This document shows positions 44,785-53,778 of a stretch of DNA of 64,000 bases, one piece after another. Under the pieces are notes generated by a model. That model had not been told where the DNA came from and ran no database searches. It saw only the letters and a program-made list of their open reading frames with translations. Position numbers and translations under genes: made by a program. The stretch comes from Bacteroidota bacterium. Its GTDB lineage: Bacteria; Bacteroidota; Bacteroidia; Chitinophagales; BACL12. The stretch spans positions 868,001-932,000 of the forward strand of contig JADJIS010000002.1 in the NCBI GenBank assembly GCA_016706865.1, given 5' to 3'. Position 1 is the stretch's first letter, and every line of letters begins with the position of its first letter.

Positions 44785-46464
44785 ATGAATTTGAAGAGTG
44801 TTTTATCCGTTTTTTTTATTTTGCCTGTTTTATCGGGACTGATGTTGTGGCAAGCCTGGCCACCTTTACAACTCACTTTTTTGGTTTTTGCCGGATTTGT
44901 ACCCTTGCTCGTAGCTGAAAAGGTGATCAGCGACACATATAAAAAATATACAGGATTAAAGGTTTGGATAAGTTTATATACCGGACTTCTGGTTTGGAAT
45001 TTAACAACTACATATTGGATAAGTAATGCAAGTTTGGCTGGCGGATTATTTGCGAATCTTGCAAATCCCGCATTAATGTCCGTTCCTTTTATGCTTGCTC
45101 GAAATACCAGAAAACAATTTGGTACCAGGTTGGGATATGCTTCCTTGGTGTTTTATTGGATGGCATTTGAATCTATTCATCTGAGCTGGGAACTTACCTG
45201 GCCCTGGCTGAGTGTTGGAAATGTATTTGCTGTTAAACATACCTGGATACAATGGTATGAATATACAGGAGTATTTGGAGGAACACTTTGGGTATGGATC
45301 ACCAATTTATTATTGTTTTTTATTTTATACGACAGACTTTTTCCTTCCGAAAAAATCAATCCCGTAAATAATTCTCTTTTTAAAAAATACATACCTCTGT
45401 TTTCATTGGTATTAATAATTTTTATCCCGATACTTATTTCTAAAATAATTTATAACAATTATGAAGAAAAAGGTAAACCTGTAAATGTTACCGTTTTACA
45501 ACCCAATTTTGATCCATACAAAGAAAAATTTGATATTCCTTATGCAATACAAATGGAAAAAATGCAGGGATTATCAAAACAGAAATTAACAGATAGCACC
45601 GACTATCTGGTCTGGCCGGAAACATCCATTCAAAAAGATATTTGGTTGGATAAAATTAAATATGAAAAACCAGTAAGAGACCTTTCAAAATTAATTGACA
45701 GTTTCCCAAACCTTACCATTGTGTTAGGTATAAACGGATTTGAAAGATATACTTCACAGGATGCATCTATTACAGCAAGGATGGAAATAATTCCGAGATT
45801 GCCCTCAAAAACATCTGACACATTGTTCTATGATATTTATAATACTGCTTTACAAATTGATTCATCCTTGCAACTGCCCTATTATCATAAATCTAAATTA
45901 GTTCCCGGAGTTGAACGAATGCCCTATCCGCAATTCATTAAATTTTTGGGAGATAAAGCAATTGCTTTAGGGGGAATAGAAGGAAGTTTAGGGACCCAAA
46001 AAGAACGTACCGTTTTTTATAATAAAGATTCCGTTGGAATTGCACCGGTAATTTGTTTTGAAAGTGTTTTTGGTGAATATGTTTCTGATTATGTAAGTAA
46101 TGGTGCCGAATTGATATTTATAATTACCAATGATGGTTGGTGGGGAAATACTTCCGGATATCAACAACATTGTTTATACGGAAAGTTGAGAAGTATTGAA
46201 ACGCGTCGCAGTATTGCGCGTTCCGCAAATACCGGTATATCTTGTTTTATTAATCAGCACGGAGATATTTCTCAACCCACGGAATGGAGAGAAGATGCGG
46301 TGTTAAATGCAACCTTATTGGCTAACGATGACAAAACATTTTATGTTGAATTTGGCGACTATCTTGCACGTGTTGCACTTTGGATATCGGGATTTTTAAT
46401 TTTGATGACCTTGGTTTCTGCTAAGATCATTAATCGGAAAAATAATAAGGAGTTGGATAATTAA
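44785..46464 (+). CDS. lnt: Apolipoprotein N-acyltransferase
   Basis: Inner-membrane enzyme that adds the third acyl chain to lipoproteins. The 559-residue protein has N-terminal helices (residues 1-220) and a nitrilase-like periplasmic domain. The catalytic triad is visible: E279 in VWPETSI, K369 in YYHKSKLVPG and C424 in PVICFESVFGE. The last helix is at residues ~530-548. The large number of lipoproteins in the window is consistent with an active Lnt. It is followed by the inositol monophosphatase gene after 59 bp. Confidence 0.93.
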   Translation: MNLKSVLSVFFILPVLSGLMLWQAWPPLQLTFLVFAGFVPLLVAEKVISDTYKKYTGLKVWISLYTGLLVWNLTTTYWISNASLAGGLFANLANPALMSVPFMLARNTRKQFGTRLGYASLVFYWMAFESIHLSWELTWPWLSVGNVFAVKHTWIQWYEYTGVFGGTLWVWITNLLLFFILYDRLFPSEKINPVNNSLFKKYIPLFSLVLIIFIPILISKIIYNNYEEKGKPVNVTVLQPNFDPYKEKFDIPYAIQMEKMQGLSKQKLTDSTDYLVWPETSIQKDIWLDKIKYEKPVRDLSKLIDSFPNLTIVLGINGFERYTSQDASITARMEIIPRLPSKTSDTLFYDIYNTALQIDSSLQLPYYHKSKLVPGVERMPYPQFIKFLGDKAIALGGIEGSLGTQKERTVFYNKDSVGIAPVICFESVFGEYVSDYVSNGAELIFIITNDGWWGNTSGYQQHCLYGKLRSIETRRSIARSANTGISCFINQHGDISQPTEWREDAVLNATLLANDDKTFYVEFGDYLARVALWISGFLILMTLVSAKIINRKNNKELDN

Positions 46465-46523
46465 TTTATTTCTTTTCCATTTATTTAATGATTCATTTTT
46501 TACATTATTAATTTTTTTCATGT

Positions 46524-47318
46524 ATGGATTTACAAAATTTATGTTTTGAAGTAATAGAAATTGTAAGACCGATAGGTGCTTATATAAAACAGCAGCGTGA
46601 AAACTTTCAGGATATACTGATAGAAAAAAAAGGTGTGCGTGATTTTGTTACAGAGGTAGATACCAATGCGGAAAAAAGATTAGTTACGGCATTAAGTAAA
46701 ATATTACCCACTGCAGGTTTTATCACCGAAGAAAAAACCGTTGAGCAATCTGATAAAGAATATTTATGGATCATTGATCCCTTGGATGGCACCATGAATT
46801 ATGTACACGGAATTCCGATCTACTCCATAAGCATTGGATTACAATATAAAAATGAAATTATTTTAGGAGTGGTGTTTGAGGTTGCCAATAATGAAATGTT
46901 TTACAGTTGGAAAAATGCACCCGCCTATTGCAATGGGAAAACAATTCATATTTCCGGCTGCAATAATTTGGGTGATGCACTTATTGCAACGGGTTTTCCC
47001 TATATCAGAAATAACGAACGCACCCAAAAAATTTCGGAAACATTAAAGTATTTCCTCGACAATGGAAGAGATATCAGGCGACTCGGAACAGCGGCTACCG
47101 ATCTTTGTTATGTTGCTTGTGGAAGAATGGATGTTTATTATGAGGGATTTTTAAATATTTGGGATATTGCCGCAGGAATTATTATAGCTGAAAATGCAGG
47201 TGCATTTGTTTCTGATTTTAAGGGCGAACGTAATTTCCACGAGGGAAAAATTGTAGCCACTATACCTGATATTAAAGAAGACGTGCTAAAGGGTGTTAAA
47301 TTAATGCCATATGAATGA
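46524..47318 (+). CDS. Inositol monophosphatase family protein
   Basis: Metal-dependent phosphatase of 264 residues (SuhB/CysQ superfamily). Motifs are E in FITEEK, WIIDPLDGTMNYVHG (first metal-binding motif) and WDIAAGIIIAENAGA (second). Candidate substrates are inositol phosphate or 3'-phosphoadenosine 5'-phosphate. The gene ends inside a 42-bp perfect palindrome, and the convergent pit gene ends 29 bp further on. Confidence 0.92.
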   Translation: MDLQNLCFEVIEIVRPIGAYIKQQRENFQDILIEKKGVRDFVTEVDTNAEKRLVTALSKILPTAGFITEEKTVEQSDKEYLWIIDPLDGTMNYVHGIPIYSISIGLQYKNEIILGVVFEVANNEMFYSWKNAPAYCNGKTIHISGCNNLGDALIATGFPYIRNNERTQKISETLKYFLDNGRDIRRLGTAATDLCYVACGRMDVYYEGFLNIWDIAAGIIIAENAGAFVSDFKGERNFHEGKIVATIPDIKEDVLKGVKLMPYE

Positions 47319-47341
47319 ACGTTCATTCATATGGCATTAAT
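47300..47341. terminator. 42-bp perfect palindrome between convergent genes
   Basis: Two 21-bp arms, ATTAATGCCATATGAATGAA plus C and its exact reverse complement, meet with no loop. The palindrome overlaps the last six codons and the TGA stop of the phosphatase gene and lies 6 bp beyond the pit stop. In RNA it would form a long hairpin on either strand, so a bidirectional terminator or transcript-protecting hairpin is likely. No T tract follows. Confidence 0.6.
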
Positions 47342-47347
47342 GTGAAT

Positions 47348-48370
47348 TTATTCGGCAAAAAGAGAAATCAACCAGTAGATCAAACCGCTCATAATTATGG
47401 ATGCTGGAATTGTTAAAATCCATGTCCACATAATTTTTGTAACCACTTGCCATCTCACGGCGCTAACCCGTTTTGCAGCGCCAACTCCCATGATTGCACC
47501 TGTAATAGTATGTGTGGTAGAAGCGGGAATTCCCAAAGCTGCTGTCCCAAATAAAGTTATTGCTCCGGCAGTTTCTGCACAAAATCCGCCCATAGGTTTT
47601 AATGGAGTTAAATTATGTCCCATGGTTTTTACAACTTTCCATCCTCCAATAAGAGTTCCTAAACCGATAACGGTATAACATGCATAAAATATCCATTGTT
47701 GTGGATTATCGATATCTGCATGGCCGTTTGATGCTAATAATAAAATAATGATACCTGCAGTTTTTTGTGCATCATTACTTCCGTGACCAAGACTAAATGC
47801 AGCAGAAGAAACTAATTGCATAAAATGAAAAAATCCATCCACCTTTCGCGGTTTAAATCTTCGGAATATCCAGAGAGTTATTATTTGTAAAGTATATGCA
47901 ACCAGAAGTCCAATTACTGGAGCGAGAAAAATAAAAATAAATATCCAACCAAGACCTTTATGATCAGGTTCAAACCATAATAATGCATCTGGTCCGGCTT
48001 TTACTAAAGCTGGTCCAATTAATCCGCCAATTAATGTGTGTGATATACTAATCGGCATACCGAATTTTGTACATAACCATCCCCAGATAATGGCTCCGAT
48101 TAATGCAGCCAGAACAAAATAATTATCGCCGTCAACCACACTTTTATCAATTACTCCTTTACTCATTGTTTTAGAAACTTCTGTAGATTGGAAGATCCAA
48201 AGCGCTGCGAAGTTGAAAAATGCAGCCCAGATAACAGCTTTTGTAGGACTTAATACTCTTGTTGCAACTATGGTGGAAATGGAATTGGCGGCATCATTTG
48301 CACCGTTTATAAAATCAAAAACAAGTGCCAATATTACCGTAATAATAATGATAGGTTCAATACCGCTCAT
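47348..48370 (-). CDS. Low-affinity inorganic phosphate transporter (Pit family)
   Basis: Membrane transporter of 340 residues with the PiT signatures DFINGANDAANSISTIVATR near the start and GSNDAQKTAGII in the middle, each marking one of the two inverted repeats. The C-terminal repeat ends ITGAIMGVGAAKR. It moves phosphate with protons or metal-phosphate. It is preceded by the DUF47 gene with a 4-bp gap, a conserved pair in which DUF47 regulates Pit. Confidence 0.94.
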   Translation of the reverse strand: MSGIEPIIIITVILALVFDFINGANDAANSISTIVATRVLSPTKAVIWAAFFNFAALWIFQSTEVSKTMSKGVIDKSVVDGDNYFVLAALIGAIIWGWLCTKFGMPISISHTLIGGLIGPALVKAGPDALLWFEPDHKGLGWIFIFIFLAPVIGLLVAYTLQIITLWIFRRFKPRKVDGFFHFMQLVSSAAFSLGHGSNDAQKTAGIIILLLASNGHADIDNPQQWIFYACYTVIGLGTLIGGWKVVKTMGHNLTPLKPMGGFCAETAGAITLFGTAALGIPASTTHTITGAIMGVGAAKRVSAVRWQVVTKIMWTWILTIPASIIMSGLIYWLISLFAE

Positions 48371-48374
48371 AAGA

Positions 48375-49022
48375 TCACGTGGTTTTTACAATTATTGATT
48401 CAATAACATTGGCAATATCTTCACAGCGATCGCTCGCGCTTTCCATTTTTGAAATAATATCTTTTATTTTAATTATTTCAATCGGATCTTTTTCATTTGC
48501 AAAAAGATCCGTAAGTGCCAATTCAAATATTACGTCACTTTGATTCTCCACATTATTGATCTCGATAATGAGTTTGCGCAATTTTTCGATATTGCGCAGA
48601 TCACGCAATTCTTCTAATGCAGCTTTTACTTTTACAGTACCATCATTTATCAACTCCGCCATTTTAATAATTGCCGACGGTAAATTATTGGGTTTGTATA
48701 ATTTGATGCGCAATGCAGCATCTTTAACATGATCGGCAACATCATCAATTGTTGAAGCAAGATAATGTATATCCTCCCTATCAAATGGAGTGATGAACAC
48801 GATATTGAGATTATTCATGATCTCATGTGTGATCTCATCTCCCAAATGTTCTACATGCTCAATTTCTTTTATCACCTCCTCTCTTTTTACTACATCGGTC
48901 TCTTTTACACAATGCAACAAAAGTTCAGAGATCCTTACATTATTATCCGCTGCTTTTCCAAAGAGAGGATAGAAGGTTTTGTCCTTGGGCTGGAAAAACC
49001 TTAAAACTTTGTCTATAGACAT
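48375..49022 (-). CDS. DUF47 PhoU-like regulator of Pit
   Basis: All-helical protein of 215 residues, related to PhoU (DUF47). Metal-contact motifs typical of PhoU domains are present: EIEHVEHLGDEIT, DDVADHVKDAALR, ESASDRCEDIANVIE. Members regulate Pit transporters that are encoded next to them, as here. The gene diverges from pstS across 243 bp that hold the Pho-box-like repeats. Confidence 0.9.
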   Translation of the reverse strand: MSIDKVLRFFQPKDKTFYPLFGKAADNNVRISELLLHCVKETDVVKREEVIKEIEHVEHLGDEITHEIMNNLNIVFITPFDREDIHYLASTIDDVADHVKDAALRIKLYKPNNLPSAIIKMAELINDGTVKVKAALEELRDLRNIEKLRKLIIEINNVENQSDVIFELALTDLFANEKDPIEIIKIKDIISKMESASDRCEDIANVIESIIVKTT

Positions 49023-49111
49023 ATTTTGTTATTTTAAATTAATGTTAAGTGGTGCTAAAGTAATAGTTAATAATACAAAAAATTAATATTGGCTCTTATT
49101 TTCACGATTTA

Positions 49112-49139
49112 GTTACATTTAGTTAACAATTCGGTAACA
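49112..49139 (+). promoter_or_regulatory. Pho-box-like direct repeats, cluster 1
   Basis: Three hexamers GTTACA (49112), TTAACA (49123) and GTAACA (49134) lie exactly 11 bp apart. This spacing and sequence resemble the TTAACA direct repeats bound by PhoP/PhoB-type response regulators. It is centred about 100 bp upstream of the DUF47 gene and 140 bp upstream of pstS. Confidence 0.6.
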
Positions 49140-49221
49140 TTGGACTGAAACTAACTCCTAAAAGTGCCTTGTTTACTGCTAAATTAAGGAATCGTTATTC
49201 ATACATAAATTAAATGCTTAG

Positions 49222-49238
49222 TTAATATTCGGTTAACA
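49222..49238 (+). promoter_or_regulatory. Pho-box-like direct repeats, cluster 2 (pstS promoter)
   Basis: Hexamers TTAATA (49222) and TTAACA (49233) are 11 bp apart, directly upstream of a -7-like box (TACCTTCG, 49249-49256) and 27 bp before the pstS start. The position over the -33 region fits activation by a PhoB-like regulator. Confidence 0.6.
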
Positions 49239-49265
49239 TTGCTGGAATACCTTCGCACCAACTAA

Positions 49266-50237
49266 ATGCATAATATGTTAAACAAAATCGCCTATTTACT
49301 AATTGTTGCTGTAGGATTGTCATCTTGCGGCGGCACAAAAACCGGTGAGGAAGGTTCTAAAGAGATCTCCGGTTCCATTTCATTAGATGGATCAAGCACA
49401 GTTTATCCTCTGAGTGAAGCTGTTGCGGAAGAATTCGGATTAAAAAACCCAAAAGCAAAAGTTACGGTTGGAGAATCGGGAACAGGCGGGGGATTTAAAA
49501 AATTCGGACGCGGAGAAATTGACATTTGTGGTGCTTCCCGTCCTATTAAAGACAGTGAAAAGGCTATTTGTGATTCAGCTGGAATTAAATATCTGGAATT
49601 GGAAATTGCTTATGATGGAATAGCTATTGTTGTTAATCCATCCAATACCTGGGTTGATAAAATTACTACTGCTGAATTAAAAATGATGTGGGAAACTGCA
49701 GCTCAGGATAAAATTAAAACCTGGAGTCAGATTCGTGCCGGTTGGCCAAATGAACCCATCCATTTATATGGTGCGGGAACTGCAAGTGGAACCTTTGATT
49801 ATTTTACAGAAGAAATTTGCGGTAAAAAAGGTGCGAGCCGCGGCGATTATACTGCCAGTGAAAATGATAACCAATTAGTTACAGGTGTTGCAGGTGATAA
49901 AGGTGGTTTGGGATATTTCGGAATGGCTTATTATGAAAATAATAAAGAAAAATTAAAGATCGTTCCGGTTGACAATGGTAGTGGGTCAGGAGTTATTCCA
50001 ACACAGGAAACAGTTTTAAATAAATCGTACGCTCCACTTTCGCGTCCACTTTATATATATATTAACGAAGCAGCACTTGCTCGTCCTGAGGTTGCAGCAT
50101 TTATCACTTTCTTTATTGAAAATGCTCCGGGTTTGAGTAAGGATGTAGGATATGTTCCTTGCGAATCAAGTGTATATACAACCCAACAAGAAGTTTTAAA
50201 AGCAGCAATTACAAGATTGACACCTACGAGTAAATAA
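49266..50237 (+). CDS. pstS: Phosphate-binding lipoprotein PstS
   Basis: Periplasmic phosphate-binding protein of the high-affinity Pst system, 323 residues, lipoprotein (lipobox LSSC). Canonical anion loops are present: LDGSSTVYPLSEAV, GESGTGGGFKKF, CGASRPIK and GAGTASGTFDYF. These differ consistently from the variants at 18.6 and 19.7 kb. Either ATG (codon 1 or codon 4, MLNKIAY) could start it. It heads the pstS-pstC-pstA-pstB-phoU cluster and has Pho-box-like repeats in front. A hairpin with a T tract follows, which should make pstS mRNA more abundant than that of the permease genes. Confidence 0.92.
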   Translation: MHNMLNKIAYLLIVAVGLSSCGGTKTGEEGSKEISGSISLDGSSTVYPLSEAVAEEFGLKNPKAKVTVGESGTGGGFKKFGRGEIDICGASRPIKDSEKAICDSAGIKYLELEIAYDGIAIVVNPSNTWVDKITTAELKMMWETAAQDKIKTWSQIRAGWPNEPIHLYGAGTASGTFDYFTEEICGKKGASRGDYTASENDNQLVTGVAGDKGGLGYFGMAYYENNKEKLKIVPVDNGSGSGVIPTQETVLNKSYAPLSRPLYIYINEAALARPEVAAFITFFIENAPGLSKDVGYVPCESSVYTTQQEVLKAAITRLTPTSK

Positions 50238-50247
50238 TTTATTAAAA

Positions 50248-50290
50248 TGTTCAGGTAATAATTGTATTGCCTGAACACTTTTTATTTTTT
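50248..50290 (+). terminator. Terminator or attenuator between pstS and pstC
   Basis: An 8-bp stem TGTTCAGG/CCTGAACA with a 14-nt loop is followed by CTTTTTATTTTTT, directly before the pstC start. Partial termination here would set the excess of binding protein over permease that Pst systems need. Confidence 0.75.
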
Positions 50291-51166
50291 GTGAAGAGAA
50301 AAGAAAAAATAATAGAATTCCTTTTAGCACTTAGCGGTGCTATTACTGTTTTAACTACCATTGGAATTTTATCAGTATTATTATACGAATCGGTTTTATT
50401 CTTTAAAGAGGTTTCTATTGTAGAATTTTTTACGGATACACAATGGACACCTTTATTCGATGATAAACATTTTGGAATACTTCCGCTTATTGCCGGAACG
50501 GTTTTAACTTCCTTCATCGCAATTACCGTTGCACTTCCTATCGGATTGAGTATAGCAGTGTATTTAAATGAGTATGCGCATCCAAAAGTGCGACAAACAA
50601 TTAAACCCATGTTGGAAATATTAGCAGCAATTCCAACAGTTGTTTATGGGTTTTTTGCATTAACTGTGGTTACACCTTTTTTACAGCAAATTATTCCCGG
50701 ATTATCCGGATTTAATGCATTATCTCCGGGAATTGTAATGGGCATTATGATCATTCCATTAATTTCTTCCTTGAGCGAAGATGCATTATATGCAGTTCCA
50801 AAATCTTTGCGTGAAGCAAGTTATGGATTAGGATCAACACCATTTCAAACATCTTTTAAAGTATTGATACCAGCCGCTTCATCAGGAATTATAGTTTCGG
50901 TGATATTGGCAATTTCCAGAGCCTTCGGTGAAACAATGATCGTTGCCGTAGCAGCCGGTTTGGAACCACGTTTAACTTTAGATCCGACAGTCCCGATCGC
51001 AACCATTACAACATACATAGTTCAGGTTTCCATGGGTGATGTACCTCAGGGATCACTTGAATTTAAAACAATATTTTCAGCTGGGATGATGTTATTTGTT
51101 TTCACATTTATTTTAAATACGATTACAGCGAAAGTGAAAAAGAAGTTTTATCATAAATATGAATAA
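50291..51166 (+). CDS. pstC: Phosphate ABC transporter permease PstC
   Basis: Inner-membrane permease, about 291 residues with six helices. The frame opens 8 codons earlier at a TTG inside the terminator stem; the GTG at 50291 (VKRKEKIIEF) directly after the T tract is the more likely start. PstC motifs are LREASYGLGSTPFQTSFKVL and ISRAFGETMIVAVAAG. The stop is at 51164-51166, and the next base begins a heptamer array of 150 bp that separates it from pstA, an unusual interruption of a pst operon. Confidence 0.9.
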   Translation: MKRKEKIIEFLLALSGAITVLTTIGILSVLLYESVLFFKEVSIVEFFTDTQWTPLFDDKHFGILPLIAGTVLTSFIAITVALPIGLSIAVYLNEYAHPKVRQTIKPMLEILAAIPTVVYGFFALTVVTPFLQQIIPGLSGFNALSPGIVMGIMIIPLISSLSEDALYAVPKSLREASYGLGSTPFQTSFKVLIPAASSGIIVSVILAISRAFGETMIVAVAAGLEPRLTLDPTVPIATITTYIVQVSMGDVPQGSLEFKTIFSAGMMLFVFTFILNTITAKVKKKFYHKYE

Positions 51167-51325
51167 GTGAATGGTGAATAGTGAGTAGTGAGTTTGCTCT
51201 AACGTTTCCGAAACTCACCACTCACTAAATGAGTAATGAGTAATGAGTAATGAGTTATGAGTAATGAGTTGGCTCCAGATAAATGAACGCTTGACTCCTG
51301 ACTAATGTCTCTTGAATAATGACAA
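51167..51325. repeat. Heptamer arrays between pstC and pstA
   Basis: The array starts on the base after the pstC stop. There are four units at 51167-51194 (GTGAATG, GTGAATA, GTGAGTA, GTGAGTT), two at 51212-51225 (AACTCAC, CACTCAC; inverted relative to the first), six at 51229-51270 (ATGAGTA/ATGAGTT) and five at 51291-51325 (TTGACTC, CTGACTA, ATGTCTC, TTGAATA, ATGACAA), with 17-bp, 3-bp and 20-bp unique cores between them. The last unit ends 7 bp before the pstA ATG. Confidence 0.85.
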
Positions 51326-51332
51326 AAAAAAC

Positions 51333-52178
51333 ATGAACAACCGAACAAAAAATAATCTCTTCAAATACTGGGCAATTGCTTGCACCATGTTTGGAATAAT
51401 TATGTTGGCGATATTTCTTATCAATATTATTGTTGATGGAATAGCGAGAATAGATTGGGCATTTATTACCAATCTTCCATCCAGAAAAGCAGAAAATGCA
51501 GGTATTTACACTGCATTAATGGGAACCGTTTGGATATTGGTTTTAACTGCAATTATTGCAATACCTATTGGAGTTGCTGCCGGAATTTATTTGGAGGAGT
51601 ATGGAAAAAAATCACGACTCGCTAATATTTTAGAAATTAATATTACCAACCTCGCAGGAATTCCTTCTATTATTTATGGTATTTTGGGGTTGGAAGTATT
51701 TGTGCGCACTGCCGGATTGGGAAGTAGTTTATTGGCCGGAGCATTAACATTATCATTATTGATATTGCCAATTATAATCGTATCAACAAGAGAAGCAATC
51801 AAAGCAGTTCCGAAAACAATTAAAGAAGCAAGTTTTGCATTGGGCGCATCAAAATGGCAAACAATTTCGCGACAAATTTTACCTGCAGCAGGTGGTGGAA
51901 TTGTAACCGGTGTAATTTTATCCTTATCTCGTGCAATTGGCGAAACTGCACCTCTTATTGTAGTTGGTGCATTAACATATGTTCCCTTTGCGCCATCTAC
52001 ACCAATGGATCAATATTCCGTATTGCCTATGCAAATATTCAACTGGATAAGCCGACCTGAAAAGGAATTTGCAACAAATGCAGCCGCAGCTATTATTATT
52101 TTATTATTAATAACCTTTGTTATGAATGGTATTGCAATATATTTGAGGAATAAATGGCAGAAAAAAGTTAAGTGGTAA
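51333..52178 (+). CDS. pstA: Phosphate ABC transporter permease PstA
   Basis: Second permease subunit, about 281 residues with six helices. I start at the ATG (MNNRTKNN); the open frame extends 7 codons to a TTG within the heptamer array, which is repeat rather than gene. Motifs are TIKEASFALGASKWQTI and SRAIGETAPLIVVGALTYVP, the canonical phosphate-type form. The ATPase gene follows 6 bp after the stop. Confidence 0.92.
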   Translation: MNNRTKNNLFKYWAIACTMFGIIMLAIFLINIIVDGIARIDWAFITNLPSRKAENAGIYTALMGTVWILVLTAIIAIPIGVAAGIYLEEYGKKSRLANILEINITNLAGIPSIIYGILGLEVFVRTAGLGSSLLAGALTLSLLILPIIIVSTREAIKAVPKTIKEASFALGASKWQTISRQILPAAGGGIVTGVILSLSRAIGETAPLIVVGALTYVPFAPSTPMDQYSVLPMQIFNWISRPEKEFATNAAAAIIILLLITFVMNGIAIYLRNKWQKKVKW

Positions 52179-52184
52179 ATTTTT

Positions 52185-52940
52185 ATGAGTTATAAATTAA
52201 CAGCAGATAATGTTCAGGTTTGGTATGGCGATTTTCATGCACTGAAAAACATATCTATTCGTATTCGCCCCAATACTGTTACTGCATTTATTGGTCCGAG
52301 TGGTTGTGGTAAATCCACTTTTTTGCGTTTGATAAACCGCATGAACGATTATATCGACGGTTTCAGAATGGATGGACATATTCTTATCGACGAAAAAAAT
52401 ATTTACGCCAAAAGGGTTCGCGTGGAAGAATTGAGAAAGGAAGTTGGTATGGTATTTCAAAAACCTAATCCCTTCCCAAAATCAATATTTGAAAATGTAG
52501 TTTACGGATTGCGTATTCGCGGAGTAAACGATAAACATATTCTAGAAGAAGCATGCGAAAATTCATTGCGCCAGGCTGCTTTATGGGATGAAGTAAAAGA
52601 TGATCTTAAAAAATCGGCATTGGCGATCAGCGGAGGACAACAACAGCGTTTATGTATAGCAAGAACATTAGCAGTTAAACCAAGTATAATATTAATGGAT
52701 GAACCTGCAAGTGCACTGGATCCAATTTCAACAGCGAAAATTGAAGAATTAATATCACAGCTTAAACAAAATTATACCATCATAATAGTAACACACAATA
52801 TGCAGCAAGCAGCCCGCATAAGCGATCGCACTGCATTCTTTTATCTTGGTGAATTAATTGAATTTGATACAACAGTAAATATATTTACGGCACCGAAGGA
52901 AGATAAGACGCAGAGTTATATTACGGGACGGTTTGGATGA
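52185..52940 (+). CDS. pstB: Phosphate ABC transporter ATPase PstB
   Basis: ATPase of 251 residues. Walker A is GPSGCGKST, the signature ISGGQQQRLCIAR is canonical, Walker B is IILMDEPASALDP, and the switch His is in VTHNMQQAAR. NPFPKSIFENVVYGL is the typical PstB Q-loop region. It contrasts with the divergent LSIGQQ signature of the PstB-like protein at 22.7 kb. The gene is followed by 175 bp of simple repeats before phoU. Confidence 0.95.
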   Translation: MSYKLTADNVQVWYGDFHALKNISIRIRPNTVTAFIGPSGCGKSTFLRLINRMNDYIDGFRMDGHILIDEKNIYAKRVRVEELRKEVGMVFQKPNPFPKSIFENVVYGLRIRGVNDKHILEEACENSLRQAALWDEVKDDLKKSALAISGGQQQRLCIARTLAVKPSIILMDEPASALDPISTAKIEELISQLKQNYTIIIVTHNMQQAARISDRTAFFYLGELIEFDTTVNIFTAPKEDKTQSYITGRFG

Positions 52941-53115
52941 AGATGTACCGATGCCTGCCCGTCTTGCGACGGGAACAGCCAAAAGATGTACCAATGTACC
53001 GATTAACAGCCGAACCTTCGGTTCAATATAAAATGGAATTAAAACGAAATTGTAAATCCGAAGCACTCAATTAACAAATTATCAAATTGACAATTAACAA
53101 ATTAATAAATGACCT
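52941..53115. repeat. Simple-repeat spacer between pstB and phoU
   Basis: The spacer holds AGATGTACC twice with 8-bp-period ATGTACCA/ATGTACCG units, a hairpin CCCGTC-TTGC-GACGGG near 52962, a GCCGAACC/TTCGGTT hairpin near 53010, and AACAAATT-type units at 53072-53110. No gene is apparent. Confidence 0.6.
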
Positions 53116-53778
53116 ATGTCGCAAATAGATAATCCTGTTCATAATTTGAAGGAGGAATTGGAACAAATGTTTCAACTGGTTACAACGCAATTATTAAAAG
53201 CAAAGGAAGCCCTTACAAAATTTGATAAAGATCTTGCGCGTGAGGTTGTGCAGATCGAAAAGCGTGTGAATGGTCAGGAATTACAGATCGATCGCACTGC
53301 GGAGAATTTTATTGCATTATATGCTCCGGTTGCAATTGATCTTCGATTTGTACTTGCTGTTTTAAAGATCAACAACAATCTTGAAAGAATTGGTGATATA
53401 GCGGAGGGAATTTCCAAATATATTAATGAAACCGATAAACCATTCGATGCAGATCTAATGGAAGAAAGTAATGTAATGCCGATGTTTGAAGCTGCAATGA
53501 AAATGCTTGCAGATACAAAACTCGCCTTCGAAACAGAAGACACTTCCATCGCCAGAAAAATATTTAAAAGCGACGATTATCTCGATCATATTAATATCGA
53601 AGCAATTAATAATCTCACCCATGCAATGCATGCAGATCCTGCAAAAATTTCTGATGCCCTCTACATCATCTCCATCATCCGCAAACTCGAACGCATCGGA
53701 GATCAACTAAAAAACATCGCCGAAGAGATCATTTTCTACATAGAAGCGAAGGTTTTGAAACATGCGGGGAGGAAATGA
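53116..53778 (+). CDS. phoU: Phosphate transport regulator PhoU
   Basis: Two-domain all-helical PhoU protein, 220 residues, that tempers Pst activity and signals phosphate sufficiency to the sensor kinase. Metal-contact motifs are in both halves: NLERIGDIAEGISKYI and KLERIGDQLKNIAEEIIFY. It closes the pst cluster, as in most bacteria. Its stop codon (53776-53778) lies inside the first unit, ATGAGAG, of a heptamer array. No phoU accompanies the first ABC cluster at 18-23 kb. Confidence 0.94.
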   Translation: MSQIDNPVHNLKEELEQMFQLVTTQLLKAKEALTKFDKDLAREVVQIEKRVNGQELQIDRTAENFIALYAPVAIDLRFVLAVLKINNNLERIGDIAEGISKYINETDKPFDADLMEESNVMPMFEAAMKMLADTKLAFETEDTSIARKIFKSDDYLDHINIEAINNLTHAMHADPAKISDALYIISIIRKLERIGDQLKNIAEEIIFYIEAKVLKHAGRK

